Shown here in pieces: positions 21,701-36,700 of a DNA stretch of 64,000 bases. A program made the position numbers and the translations under genes. Positions within the stretch are counted from its first letter, which is position 1. Each line of letters opens with the position of its first letter. A model generated the notes under the pieces. That model searched no databases. It was not told the DNA's origin and was given only the letters and a program-made list of their open reading frames with translations. The stretch is from NCBI RefSeq assembly GCF_039555335.1, contig NC_092640.1, positions 40,034,295-40,098,294 on the forward strand, in the 5' to 3' direction. This DNA is from Amphiura filiformis. Lineage: Eukaryota > Echinodermata > Ophiuroidea > Amphilepidida > Amphiuridae.

Positions 21701-24700
21701 ATTTGGATACGGACACTAAACATCATGTTGTCCGGGCCCTTATATAGTACTTTCGCGTTTGGACTATAATGGTAACAGCCTTCTCTATGGACTCAAGTCT
21801 CAAGATCTTCGCCGCGCCGCCTTCAATCCCTTCAACATAAAGCATCCAAGCTACTTTTCTCCGTCCCTAGACGTACTGATCCAAAACCTCTCATGAACAA
21901 TCTTCATTGGCTTCCGATTAGCAACCGCATCCAATTCAAACTCTGTCTTCTGATTTATAAGTGCCTGACTGACTCTGCTCCGCGATACCTCATCGATTCA
22001 ATTAGTCTTAAGCCAAAACCTTCCAGTGGCCCTGTTACAAGATCTGCCCTGGACAGAACTCTCCTAAACATTCCCATGTGCAAGTTAACCTGTGGTGATA
22101 AGTCATTTACAGCTGCTGGACCGTCCATCTGGAAGAGCCTGCCACAGAACATACGGGAAGCTTCTTCTCTCACACAATTCAAAAAGCTGCTGAAAACTCA
22201 CTTGTACAAATTTTAGTATTTTTCATTTTGTCTTTACATTGACTTTTCTTGTTTTCCACTGGCTGGTTTTGTTTGTTGTTGGTAATGTAGTTTTGTGCGT
22301 TTAGATCAATGTTTTGCATAAGCGCCTTAAATCACCTTTATGTATGTATCATACACTGGAACATTTAACATTCAAACATTACAAACTAGCGTACGAGATC
22401 AAAATAATTAGTGATGCTTAAGGGATGGGGTATGAACGTTTGGACAGTATTTATATGGGACATTAGAGCACATCAGACATATCGAATTGCATTCTGAATA
22501 CGAAGAATGTCCTTCTGATATCAAATAATTTTGATTTTTTGAAATTCGTAATGTTATACACATTTTATGGCAAATCATTAAAAATTGATATTTTTGATAT
22601 TTAACAGTACTCGAAGTAAACTTTATAAATCTGATTATTTATACTTAAAGTGTATGTAGGTGGGAGGAAAAGCCGACGATCAATTGAAAATTTTGACCTT
22701 TCGTATTGAAGATATGAATTTTTTTTCCAAAAACACCAAAACAAAATAGGTCTTTTTGGGAAAAATCCACATCTTCAATATGAAATGTCAAAATTTTCAA
22801 TTGATCGTCGGCTTTTCCTCACAGCTACACACACTTTAAGAATATATCATTAGATTTATAAAATTTACTTCGAGGACTGTTATATATGAAAAATGTGAAA
22901 AATACCAAATTTTAATAATTTGTCATAAAATTTGTATTACATCGTAAATTTCAAAAAATTAAAATTATTTGATATTAGAAAGACATTCTTCGTATTCAAA
23001 ATGCAATTCGATATGTCTGATGTGCTCTCATGTCCCACAAAAAATACTGTCGAAACGCTCAAAGCGCTCATTCCAGATCCCTTAATCGTTACTCTTATTA
23101 TATATATATCAATATACAGGGTAAAGAAGAATTACGCATAGCACAAGTAAACATGAATTTACAAATGGAAACATGACATGGATAGGCAGATATACCAGAG
23201 TACAAAAAAAACCCGGACATACCTGCCTGTGCTGGGACTTGAACCCCAGACCGCTCGCTTGTCGGGCGAGTGCTCTAACCACCTAGCTACTGTCCCTGAT
23301 CTCAAGTCTGGTACTTATGGATATGAGCAGTCAGGGTAAACCAGCGCACTGAATGGTCTATTGTTCTATTGTGTCCGATTTGAGCGCTGACATATTGGAA
23401 AATGTTGCCAATCAATATTCATGAGAGTGTATATTCAACGTCCAATTTTCGAAATTGGGTGACTTGTGCTTGGCAGGTGTAAAATACATCTGACTGGGCG
23501 TTTTAAATACGTAACGCATAAAGGCATTGACATCATCGAATGGCCTATAGTGCTGTTAGTGTTAGGCCTATGTGGGGGGGGGGTGGCTGTGTTTAGTTTC
23601 TATAATTATAAGTCCTACATTTATTTGTCATTCCTTTCTTTTCCTTCCTATGTACTTATTCTTTCCTTGCTAAAGTATCACTCCCTCTTCTTATCTCCCT
23701 TCCCTTCTCCATCCCCTCATACTTTTTGTCCCTCTTTCTCTCTTCCTCCAGCCCCCCTCTCATTCTTCATGTCCCCTCCTCCACCTCTTCCTCCCTCATC
23801 CCCTCCCAAGACCTCTCACAAAAGAGCTGCCCCCCCTTCAGTACGCCACTGTTTATGACATTCTCCTTCTTAAAATAAAATAAAATGTCAATTTGTGAAA
23901 CAACTTTTATATAGGCCTATACCGGTATACTTATTACATGTTACATGTATACGTAGCTATTACCATTATACAGTACTAGACATGCAGACATGGCAGCCTT
24001 GATGTGTAATCATTTAGCAAACGCATTCAATTTATTTAAATGAAGCACCTACAGTCAGTGGGGTGACAACGAACTGCATCAGCGGCTAATGTGTGCCTTT
24101 TGTGCTTACAGCTACTCAATCACACCCTTGGGTGGTATGACAACAAAGGGTACTTTTCGTTCCAGTAAGCGCTTTCACGCGACTTTCGTTTGATCACTTA
24201 TTGACAGTAGCCTGCTAGGTAAAGCGTTAATACACTGTCGGGTCAGCTTACCGATTTAATGGCGGAAGCCCTTTGTCCCAAACAAAAGGTACCTTTCGAT
24301 GAATAGCTTGTCAGATTTCAAATCAGCATAAGGGAACAATGCGTTACATAATCTATTGCCTCTCCATCTTTAATAGCTCCATGGGGTAAACAGTGCAAAT
24401 AACACATTACATACCAGTGAACGAGATCAATTAATGATACTTAGGCCTACCCGCTAGCCTGATATAATCATACAAACAGGGTACCTTAGAAGAGGCTTAC
24501 GCATCACTGGAATATGGAAACATTCAAACATTACAAACTAGCGCACGACAAGCTTTATCGTTATTCATAATATATACAGTAAAAAGAATTATGCATCGTA
24601 CACTAGCACAATTAAACATGAATTTACAAATGGAAACATGACATGCATATGTAGATATACTAGAGTAAAAACTCCGGACATACCTGCCTGAGCGATCAAC

Positions 24701-27700
24701 TTTACAATTTCTTCACTGAAAATAGCATTTTAAATCCTTGTCAGTCTGGCTTCAGACGTAATCACTCTACTGCTACTACTCTTATTGATGTTTCCGACTA
24801 CATTTTAAATAATATGAATCATAGTGCCGTCACAGGAGCATTGTTCCTGGACCTCAAAAAAGCTTTTGATACTGTAAATCACGAAATTCTTCTTCAAAAG
24901 CTTCATAGCTATGGTGTCACTGGTTACACTTTAAATTGGTATAACTCGTACTTAAGTGGTAGAATACAATCAGTCAATGTTAACTCTACACTCTCTGATT
25001 TTAAGAATGTTAACATCGGCATTCCGCAGGGTTCGATGTTAGATCCACTGTTGTTTATAATTTATGTTAATTCTCTTCCTGAATGTATTGATTGTAAATG
25101 TTTATGTATGCTGATGATACAACTTTGCTTTTTGAATCATCAGACCCAAATGCTCTTCAGTCTCAAATGAATGATTGCTTGTTAAAAATTGCTCGGTGGT
25201 TTGAAATCAACAAGCTTACTCTTAACATTAAGAAAACTAAGTACATGCTTTTTAGAACAAATCATACTTTGAACATTTTTGATGACATTTCACTTATCTA
25301 TGGTAATGAGACTATCGAAAGGGTTGATAAATTTAAATAGTTGGGGGTCATTTTTGATCCAATCTTAACTTGGAATGATCATATTGATTATATTTCTTCT
25401 GTTATCTCTAAACGTATTGGTGTCATTCGCAGAGTTAAGTTTTATCTTCCTCCAGCCACACTAAATTTAATAGCCAATGCATTGGTTTTCCCACATTTTG
25501 ATTATTGCAGTCCTGTTTGGTCAAACTGCATTTCTGAGCATTGTAATTCTCTCCAAATTCTTCAAAACAAACTTGCTCGTGTTCTTTTGTCCGCGGACAT
25601 TAGAACACCCATTTCTGATATGATGAATACACTTTCTTGGGACAGATTAAACAAAAGATGGGAGAAACAGCTTCTTGTAATTGTTTTTAAATGTCTTAAT
25701 CATGATGCTCCATCTTACCTCTCATGGCAATTTATTTTTACTTCTTCAATTCATTCAAAATGTACCAGAAGTCAATCTTGTAATACCCTTGTCTTGCCTT
25801 CTTGGAATAATAAAACGAACTTTTTCTTACAGAGGTGCCTCAGTGTGGAACGGACTGTCTTCTGATGTCCGCAGTAATCTTACTTCAATGAATGTGAATA
25901 TGTTAAAATCAATCATAAGCATAATTATAAATCATACCTTTCCACCTCTGTAGTAGTAGTGCAGTACTAAATTGCACTACCTGTATGTTATGATACATGT
26001 TTTATATTTTATCATCTTGCTTTGTAAATATTACCTTGATTTTAATTTTGTTTTTCTTTTGTATCATGTAATTAATCTCTTGATATGTAAAACATGTTAA
26101 AATCTTATATTATTCAAATACTACAATGTATTAATAATTATATCAGGGTCTCATGGGAGACCAGTTTTTGTAAACTGAATGAATTATCCTGAATAAAGAT
26201 TGTTATCTATCTATCTATCTATCTATCTGTGCGGGGACTTGAACCCCAGACCTCTCGCTTGTCGGGCGAGCGCTCTAACCAGGTTGAGCTACATAGACTG
26301 TCCCTGATAAACAGGAATCATAAGCAGTCAGGGTAAACAGTAATAATAATAATAATAATACATGGGATTTATAAAGCGCCCTACGATGTAAAAACAGCCT
26401 CAAGGCGCTGCACAGAATCTTAAAACTACATACACTAATACAAAATCAACTAGGGCCTACATGTTGAACAAAATAGTATACATGAAAAATAATCATGATA
26501 AAGCTCATTAAACACACCTTAATATACTAAAACATAAAATAATGTACACGTTACACAATCAATAAAATACCGTAAGCTTGACCAGCAAACTACCGGTATA
26601 AATTTAGTCTAAACTCTGGAGACATATGTTTAAAAAGTAGCAAAATGAATAAGATTAAAAACGCTTTAAAAAGGCAGTATTTGCACAAACCACATGCCAC
26701 CTTATTTCACACTTCTAAAAACAATATAATTCAAGACCTTGCAGAAAATGAAATTGCACAACTGAAATGAGATGACGATCATATTGTCTAACAAGATGCA
26801 TTGAATAGATGAGTTTTGAGTCCTTTTTTGAAAGAGTTTATGTTTGAAATTGAACGAAGCTTGAAAGGCAAGTTATTCCACACCTTTGGTGCAGCTGCGG
26901 CAAATGATCTTTCGCCGTAGAACTTGGTTTTACAGTTCTTTGGTGCTCGTGTACAAAGGAGAGCTTGTGAAGCCGATCGTAGAGTCCGCTGTGGCTTATA
27001 CTCCTCAATAAGATCGCTAATATATCTAGGAGCCAACCCGTGCAGTGCCTTATAGGTAAGCAATGCGATCTTGTACACAATCCGCTGTTGCACGGGAAGC
27101 CAATGGAGGACTCTAAGAACAGGCTTCATGTGCTCATCCTTTCTGCACTTGGTAACGAGGCGCGCCGCGGTGTTCTGCACTCTCTGTAACTTCGCGATTT
27201 CATTGTCTTGAAGTCCGTACAAAACAGCATTACATGAGTCTAAACGCGAGGATACAAATGCATGTACCAACCTCTCCACAGATGACTTGTCAAGATAGCG
27301 ACGCAGCTTTCCAATACGGTAGATTGCAAAAGAGGCTGCACGGACAACACTCTTAACATGGTCTTTCATGTCCATAGATGAATCGAAGATGACGCCGAGA
27401 TTCCTTGCGACCCGTGATACCTCAATTTCAGATGTATCAATGGTGATTTTGGGAAAGGATGGAGTTTTCACAAATTTTGAACTTATGTGAACAACCTCAG
27501 TTTTTGAGTCATTCAAGACAAGCCTGTTTCTGATTGACCATGCTTTGATGTCGCGAAGACAGAGTTCTAGTCTCGGGATGGCGAAATTGCGTTCACTTGG
27601 GTGAAGAAGCATGTACAGCTGCGTATCATCAGCATATGTCATGAAGTTGATGTTATGGGCGTTGATAACATCACCGATGGGGGCTGAGAACAGAGTAAAC

Positions 27701-30700
27701 AAAGGGGACCATTGACCGAGCCTTGAGGGACCCCGTCATTAAGGTCGAGACTGTCCGATAATTCTCCGTTGATGACAACCGACTGAGATCTGTTTTGAAG
27801 ATATGACTCATACCATTTCAGTGCCGTTCCTGTTATACAAACAACACCTTACATACCAGTGTACGAGATCAATTAATGATGCTTACCCGTCAGCCTAATA
27901 TAATTATACAAACAAGGGGCTTACGCATCGTATACACTGGAACATGGACACATTCGAACATTGCAAACTAGCGTACGAGATCAAATTAATGATGCTTAAT
28001 CGTTATTCATAATTAATATTCATAATTAATTAATAAAGACTGCACAAAAAGTAACGCAGCTGATACGTCTATAGCTTCAGAACTAACAATTGTGTTCATA
28101 ATATTTCAACATAGAAAGAAGGATGATATATTTACGTGCATTTTGACACCCCATTTGTCCAATTTCGTTTAATATTGACAACACAGCACTGTTTTTAAAG
28201 AAAAATGCCCGAATTTAAAAGTTGCAGCTATTTGTATTGATTTGAAGTCAGCGCGAAGATAATGGAGGCTTTTACGTGCACTGCTTGCGTAATAACCATT
28301 GATTGCTGAAAACTGCAAATTTTAAATTCGGGTATTTTTCTTTAAAAGCACTACTGTGTTGTTAATATTAAACGAGATTTGACAAATGGGGTATTAAAAT
28401 GCGCGTAAATAAATCAGCATTCTTTCTATGTAGAAATTTTGTGGAAACATTTATTAGTTCCGAAGCTATATGCGTATTTGTAGCAGCTGCGTTACTCTTT
28501 GTACAGACTTTATATCAATATAGGCCTACAGGGGACAGAAGAATTACGCATCGCGCACTAGCACATTTCAGTAGTATACGGTAATAAATAACCACTTGGT
28601 GGCGTTCCGACTAGATAGGAGTAGAGGCAAACATGCCTCACACGTCTATGGCGTGCGATCGCTGCCATAAATATACACAGCACTGCGTCCACGCAAGATA
28701 AAGAATTATTTTGTATAGGCATCAAAGCACGTGTCCTTATAAACTGCTCACCGAGTTGAGAGTAACTTCTATTACAAAATGAGCTTATACTTGTACTCCG
28801 CGCTCAGCGAGCATGCAATTGGTTGAAAACCAAGCATTGGCTAAACACCAATCGCTAATAGCTCAGCGATGTAATTATGATTCAGCTATGAGTTTTCTTT
28901 CAAAATAAACAGGCTAAATCTATAGTAAACTCGGGGACAATAAGATCACATTCCTCTGTTGCATATTGAGATGAATTGATTTTATTCCTATAATGACAAT
29001 AGACTACATGTTGTGATATGATAGTGTAGATTCTTTTGAAGTGATTATATTCTCAAACCTTTTAATATATACCGTTATTTTTGCTTTTTGTACAAAACAT
29101 TTGTAAGACTTGCAGTTAAATATATGTGTTGGAAGAATATGATAAATGGCATTAGTAATTGGGAAGAAGCGTGTATTTTTATGGTAACCGGTGGTGTACT
29201 TAGACTGAGTCGATCGGCCTATCTCGAACAAACTCGCCATTTCGTGACTGTTGAAGAAATAGTGGATTCACCCTACTATCATGGCAATTTTTGACTGGAA
29301 GATATCTGGATGATGACGCTGTGTACAGTCGATTTCTTAAACAGAATTGACTGAGCGCAAGCCCAATGGCGTGGCCATCACTTTGTCAGAGGGTAGACAG
29401 AGGGAGGCATCTTTCAAGGGGGGGGGGGGCAAACTTTGACCAAAATGGTCAAAATGGACTAAAAAGTACAGAAAATGCCATCAAACCTTAAACCTCCGGC
29501 GGTCATCATCCCACGTGGGGAGGGCAGCTTCACCCTTAAACCCTGGCTACCAACTGAGTAAGTCAATTTCCATAAAACCAACACAATGGAGTGGACATAT
29601 GTCTATTATTCAAAACCTGTGTCGAGCGACGTCAATTTAGAAATCGACATCTGTTCGATCATTCTTTTGAAATGAAAGCCGTGTTGACTTGAGGAAATAC
29701 AGCCATGGAAAGAGGCAAATTATGACAAAACACGTTGGTAAAACTATATAGTAGTTACCAGGTTTTCCTTTCATTAAAAAAAATATTGAAAACAAATAGC
29801 AAATATATGAAGTTTAAAATTCAAATTCTTCCCTAAATTTTAATCCTGGCATAGGCTAGACTATAGGCCATAGTCGATTTGTGATAAATTCAAAAATATG
29901 TTATTAGGTCTTAATCATGATGAACTCGAAATTATACAGATGTTTATCACAAGTGTATAGTAGGCCCCTATCTAGTATTCAATAAATGATCACAGAAACG
30001 GTAATTAGGTCAAAAAAATGTTTGATTGGCGGGTACTTAAAAAAAGAAGATAAAAAAAGCACATCCACATTGAATCCCCCGGCCACCAAGTTGATTTAGA
30101 TGATGTCAAAATCCTCGACCGGGACGCTAGATACTTTGAAAGGGGTGTGAAGGAGTCAATTTACATCAGAGTCAACCAACCATCTCTCAACCGCTACGGG
30201 GGCCGATACAAGTTACCCAGAGTGTACGACCGGGTTTTGGGGTCAAGTGTCCAAAAGGTCACTGATCCCAAACTTGGGTTGCCAGTCTCCAGATGAAGGT
30301 CAAAGTTGTGACCGAAAATTTGAGGTACGTCTTAATTTTGTGTTGAGATCATAAATTTAAATTTCCAATTATAAAAAAAGAAATTAAACAAAAAAGTTCC
30401 ACCGCCTTTATCATACGCAATTTACAGCTTAAAATGTGTAAAATAAAATACCGACCGACCTACCCTAATATTTTTGATACTCCATTTATAATAAATTTAT
30501 GTTAATTTTAAACGAAGGGAATTGTATTTATTTTAATCAGAAGAGCGAAAATGTTCCACCACCAATCGATACTTCTAACTTCGACTGCAGCTTCGTAAAT
30601 AATGTACAATTATTTCCTTCATCAACAAATGTCGGCAAAATCAAATATTTACAATTTTCGCGGCAATTTCGCGGCAATTTCACCAATTTCATGATTTCCA

Positions 30701-33700
30701 ATCACCCGAAATTCACCCCCCCCCCCTTTCTGGAAATCTGGTGCCCCCACTGGTCAGTTTAATGGAAACAAGCTTATACTTAGGGCCTACAGGCAAATTA
30801 GGAATTGGATGGAATTGGATGGAATTGCCATAAATAAATTATGTTGATTTCGATATCAGAAATCGATTATGTCGGTTTCTTCATTTATGGCAGCGATCGC
30901 ACGTACTCCTGTTGCACTACTGGTATAGGAACCTGTTTGGTATAGGCAAGAGGACAGACCTACATTCAACACAGCAGGATTTGGCAGATATGCGGCAACA
31001 ATTTTTGTCATTCCAAATTATCAGAAGATGAGTTTGACATTGTCAGCAATTGGATAACCAGCGGTTCGATATAACTGGTATAAAATTTCAGCATATACAT
31101 TTTTCTCGGACGTAATTTTGTGAATACTATTTTGATAGCATATCGTTTCCAGTAATATTATAATGGCTGAGTTAGAAAGCGTTACAAAGGTAAGGGCATT
31201 TAGTTTACTGTATCATTTACCATGCTTGCTTAACATGCTTAAGGGTGTTGTGCTCCTTTCTTGTTTTTCCAAATGTGTGTTTTGTTTTGTTTGAGTATAA
31301 AAATAAAACGACCACGTCTGCCTGATAACTTCGTTCAATTGTTGCAGAACATAACGGTAATTATTATAATGTGCAATTATTTATGACTACGGCAGGAGTA
31401 TTTCGTGATTCCAGCATGCTTTTCATGTTTCACTAGTATATCCACGAAAAAAGCGTATTCCCAAAATGTCAAAGTTGTTTCCTATTTTGCTTTGCGTGTT
31501 ATGCATTATGTTGTCATAAGTTCCATAGGCCACCCCAGCAAACACAAAAACGTTTTTAATAAGTTATATTTTGGCTTTTGGTTTACATAAAAACGTTTTA
31601 ATAACATTAAAATGTCGGGTTATATACAGGTCATGAAAAGGTCATGAAAACGTTTTGTATGAAAACACACTACAACAATATTTTTAAAATGTTTTCAAAA
31701 ATGTTATTGTAAACTATTTTTGCAAACATTTTTTGCCAAATATTTTGTCAAAACATAAAAAACATTATGTTAAAATATTTGCACTCAGCAAACACAGAAA
31801 TGTTCTTAAAATGTTTTTTCAAAACGTTTTAATAACATTTAAATGTCGGGTTATATAACGGTCATGAAAACGTTTTTAAAACGTTATTGCAAATATTTTG
31901 GGCAAACATTTTTCGCAAAATATTTTTTCAATCCCAAAATAACATTCTGTTTAGAATGTTTTGTACCAAGTTTTCAAAAATGTTTTTGGAATGTTATTAA
32001 AACGTTTTATACCCTGTATATAACCCGACATTTAAACGTTTTCTCTAAAACATTTTTTGTTTGATGAGCAGTAGATTATCAAAAAATGTATGGAAAAAAG
32101 TGAGTTTTTTTCTTGGAATTATACTATGAAAAACTTTGAAATGTTTTTTAATGTTATGAAAACGTTTTAAACCCTTAATATACCCTTTATATAACCCGAC
32201 ATTTAAACGTTTTCTGACAACCTTTTATAACCTTTTGCGAATGATGTCGAAAACGTTTTGTGTTTGCTGGGACTGTGTTGTATTTTCTCTGTAAATAATA
32301 GTAGAACATAAATATAGGGGCCTAAATTTGACGATTATTTTTGGCAAGCAAATTTTTTAGAAAGTGGACCTATCGGATGAGGCTGTGGATCACAAAACGC
32401 TCCTTTAACTATCTTCTAACATGATAAGGAACTTTTCTATAACTTTCCTTAGCATGCTAAGTACTAAACTAATTCCTTATAAAACATTTATATTGAGATA
32501 TAGCGCACATAGATTCTTGAATTCTTGAACAAAATATCAAAATTTCAATAACAAAAAATAGAAAAATAACGAATTTAACATGCGTATCTTGTTTTTAGAA
32601 AAATAATATTGCAATTTCAATCTGCTAAAAACGTTATACTAGTAGTTTAATATACTGAAATAGGGCAATTTAATGTCCTATTTTAGAGGTTAAAAAACTG
32701 CAACTTTTGAGCTTAAAAGCTGAGTTTCAGAGTTGACAATGACATTGCGTATTTCAATAATTATATTATCAAATAGCCTCAAATCAGTCTTTTAGCAGGC
32801 GTGTAAGGGGCTATGCAATAATTATGTGTACGGGGCTGATTTTTTTCAAAAATGTCAGCCAAAACGATCGATTGCTCACCCCACCCTGATGTCGATTTTC
32901 CAAAAGCTCCTTGACTCGCATCAAAAAAATCCCCTCCCCAACCTGTCAAAAATGCTGACCGACCGACCGTTCGATCATTTGGTGGTGTATAAACATAGGC
33001 CTATAATAATAAGCTATAATAGTTCAGTTATGACCCCTGACTCTGTATGTATAACATACTCGACGGTGTTTGAATAGTAGGCCTATCCTAGACATATAGG
33101 CAAATATTATACCCTATTATATATTACTAAATATTATGTAATTACTAAAGGAATTTTGTTTGAGAAAAAATAGGAGGACTAATATTATGGCTAATGATAT
33201 GCTTAATATATCAGCCGATTTTTTTTTCATTTGCTTGTTTAAATACAAATACTGACTTTATATAAATTTATCTTCCCATTTGAAAACCATCTGCATCCAG
33301 ATACAGACTGATATTTGAACCCACGGTTTGAAAACGACGTAGTATTTCGTAAAATTCTTATTTCACAGAACGGAGTGGTCAATTAATTGTCAAAATTCAA
33401 AATGTATAATAGCTGTTTTATGCCTCATCCTCAACTACATCAACCATTTAGTTCTGTTTGGTTCGAGCATCAAAATATATATATTTAAAACCCAAAAAGT
33501 TTCCGACGAAACAGTTCTTATAGGGACACAATGCTGATAGACCATTTCTACAATTGGCACTTTCATGCAGTTGCTGGGATGAACATCAATATCAGTATCA
33601 TAAAATAACTATTAATGATGTTCACCAATCGCTGACTGACTGGAAAGTGTCAATTATATTATAGGAATGGTATAGGCCTAAGCATGATAAGTGCACTGAC

Positions 33701-36700
33701 AACTTTGAAAATTTTAAGAAGAATTTCAAGACCAATTATCATGATTATGATGACAGTTGATGTCGTCACGTATTTAAAGTAATTGTTGTGAGAATGTAAG
33801 GTTCAATAGAGTCATCAATCGCCATGCCAATTCCAAGAGCACTTTAACCCGTCCTTAAGGGATCTAAAATGAGCGTTTATTGCGTTTCGACAGTATTTTT
33901 TGTGGGACATGAGAGCACCTCAGACCTATCGGATTGCATTCTGAATACGAAGCATGTCTTTCTGATATCAAATAATTTTCATTTTTTGAAAATCACAATA
34001 TAATACAAATTTTATGACAAATTATAAAAATGTGATATTTTTCAAATTTTTGATATATAACAGTCCTCGAAGTAAATTATATAAATCTAATGTTATATTC
34101 TTAAAATGTATGTAGCAGAGAGGAAAAGCCGACGGTCAATTGAAAATTTTGACCTTTCATATTGAAGATATGGATTTTTTCCCCAAAGACCTAATTTTTT
34201 TTGGTGTTTTGGGAAAAAAATCCATATCTTCAATACGAAAGGTCAAAATTTTCAATTGATCGTCGGCTTTTCATCCCACCTACATACACTTTAAGTATAA
34301 ATCATCAGATTTCTAAAGTTTACTTCAAGTACTGTTAAATATCAAAAATATCAATTTTTAATGATTTGCCATAAATGTGTATTAAATTGCGAATTTCAAA
34401 AATCAAAATTATTTGATATCAGAATGACATTCTTCGTATTCAGAATGCAATTCGATATGTCTGATAATGCTCTGATGTCCCAAAATAAATACTGTCCAAA
34501 CGTTCATACCCCAGCCCTTAACAGTTCCTTTTGTTATCATCAGGTTTTGTTATGGTTATTTAGGAATCTAGAAAATCAGAAATATTTTTACAATTTTGCC
34601 TCAAACGATTACGATTTTAGACCTTTTCCCAGACTAATTTAAAGTTCAGTTATCATAGTTATCTTGTTTATTTACATTGCGCGTTAGGACGAAATTGGCT
34701 GGCATTTAATTTCAACAATTTTTGACCTAGGCCCCAAGTTCAACCAAACTTTGTTTTTGAAGCTTTAATAAAATATTGGGCCAGGTAAAGTCAACGTTTT
34801 CTACAAACATGATATAGCATGACAATGAACTCTGCGCTTCTATTAATCATTTTCTTTTTAGTAAAATTCATCTCTTATTTTTTGACTAAAACTTGCTGAT
34901 TTATTGACCTGGTATGCTATGGAACTTTTCCCATTTCACGGTCATTGGTATAAATGATGCGCTCAAATTGTATCAAATGCTGTGCTTCAGAACAGAACCG
35001 GCATACAGTTTACCAATCTTGATGTTATGTATTGCGTGCGTTTTACAGGCAAAACGCCAATAAGGGACCGTTCAATATTTGCTCCATGGTGGAATCCAAA
35101 AGAAATGGGGGGGGTAGGGGGGGTTGACCCGGGTTTTGAGGGGAATCTATTTTTTAAATGTGAATCATGAGGAGGAATGTTAAGTTTTAAATTGAGAAAA
35201 TAGGGAAAACAAAGGGAAGCTGAAAACTTTGAGTTGACGCGAGGGGGAACGCATTTTCTTAAATTTCTTAAAAATGTCTTTAATTAAAAAATAAAATTAA
35301 ATATTGGCGGTTCCCAACCAAAAAAGTATGAAAAACATATAAAATAGGCCTGGCAGTGTTCATGATATTTAGCGCAGGCCTACACTGTTAGAAATATTCC
35401 GTAATATGTTAATGTAAAATACCTGGCAGTTCTATTATCAACCTTTTCCTGTAAAACCGATGATATTTTAACGTAAAATTATTATATTTACGATATATTG
35501 CCGTAAAATATACGGCAGAATGCCCGTAATTTTTACGGTATAGGCTACCCGATTTTCCCGGGTTCTATAGTATTACCAATGGTTTTTTAGTTAAAATTAC
35601 AGTAGCGCCGTAAATATACACGATAAATTATATGAAGTAGTCTTTAAACACAATCTGTCAAGACAAATACGGCTATTTCATATTTGAAAAATGTGAACGA
35701 TACAACACATTACAAAACAATCAAATTTAACGATACTATAGGCTATAAGTAACATGCCTATTTGTAGAGAAATAGTAATTCAGTTTACGGTAATACCGTA
35801 AATTTTTACGGTTTGTGCATGCAGTAAATGATAAAAAAAACACGGTGATAAAGTGTATACACTACTTGTGCTATGTGCGAGTAGGGTATAGGCCTAATAT
35901 AGAACAAATTTTTAATCACAAAAAAACATAATTATTGTTGTCTTGTAAACATATAATGAATATAATTATGTCGATTATATTCCTGGTTTATTTATATGCC
36001 CTATTTGATTATTATGACATCATTTTATTCAACATGTGAAATTATATTGGCCTAGGCTTCTATGCGCAACATTTTGAGGTATCTTCCACATGCATGGCAC
36101 AAGAGGTGCTCCTGGAGCATAGCTTGTTTACCATTAAGCCTCTACATGTATACCGGATCATAACATTTTGAAGAAATATTAATTTTGCCTGACATATGCA
36201 TATATTATAGGCCTACTGTTATTCCAAAAACTACGTTTCACCATAGATAGTGGTGACACTATGGCTTCTCATAATGTTGATGATTAAATATGAATTAAAA
36301 ATTGCCTGACAATAAAAAAGATCATAAAACTCAGTTTTATATCGCCCTTTTTATATCCCGATGCTGTCGATGCACCCGGCAATTGCACACAGCGCAACAC
36401 AATTTATTATATTGCTATGACAGTCTATAATGTGCTATTCCAGAAATTAATTGCTAAAGAAGACATGTAAGTTTGTATTTTGTACCATAATTGTTTTAGA
36501 ATTCCCATAACAAAATTTAACCCCCCCCCCACCCAAAAAATAAAATGAGAATTCCCATTTTGACAAATAAATGATTAAAAAATTGCCAAAAGTTTTGGGA
36601 ATTCCTAAAATAAAAAGGTGTCTTTTTCTTCGGAATTCCCATGTCTCTTTTAGGGTTGTGAAACTATTGACATTTTTTTTTTTTTTTGGAGGGGGGGGGG

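Larger units (their letters stand above)
22346..23337 (-). repeat. Repeat unit R1 with tRNA-like head
   Basis: On the minus strand it runs from a tRNA-like head at 23229-23296 to ATGTTCCAGTGTATGATAC. It shares ordered blocks with R2 (24382-26336) and R3 (27834-28590): CAAACTAGCGTACGAGATC, AGAATTACGCAT, CATGAATTTACAAATGG. R1 contains the palindromic TTAA MITE copy 3. A SINE or SINE-like composite is likely. Confidence 0.6.
24382..26336 (-). repeat. Repeat unit R2 with tRNA-like head, split by a LINE
   Basis: It matches R1 block by block. After CGGACATACCTGCCTG at 24675-24691 a LINE interrupts, and the unit resumes at 26229 with TGCGGGGACTTGAACC. It ends GCAGTCAGGGTAAACAG, where another LINE starts and R3 follows, so R2 and R3 are head to tail. 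Confidence 0.65.

Noticed and set aside
23229-26303. Functional tRNA genes on the minus strand
   Set aside because: Acceptor stems do not pair and the sequences head dispersed repeat units, so they are SINE-type heads.
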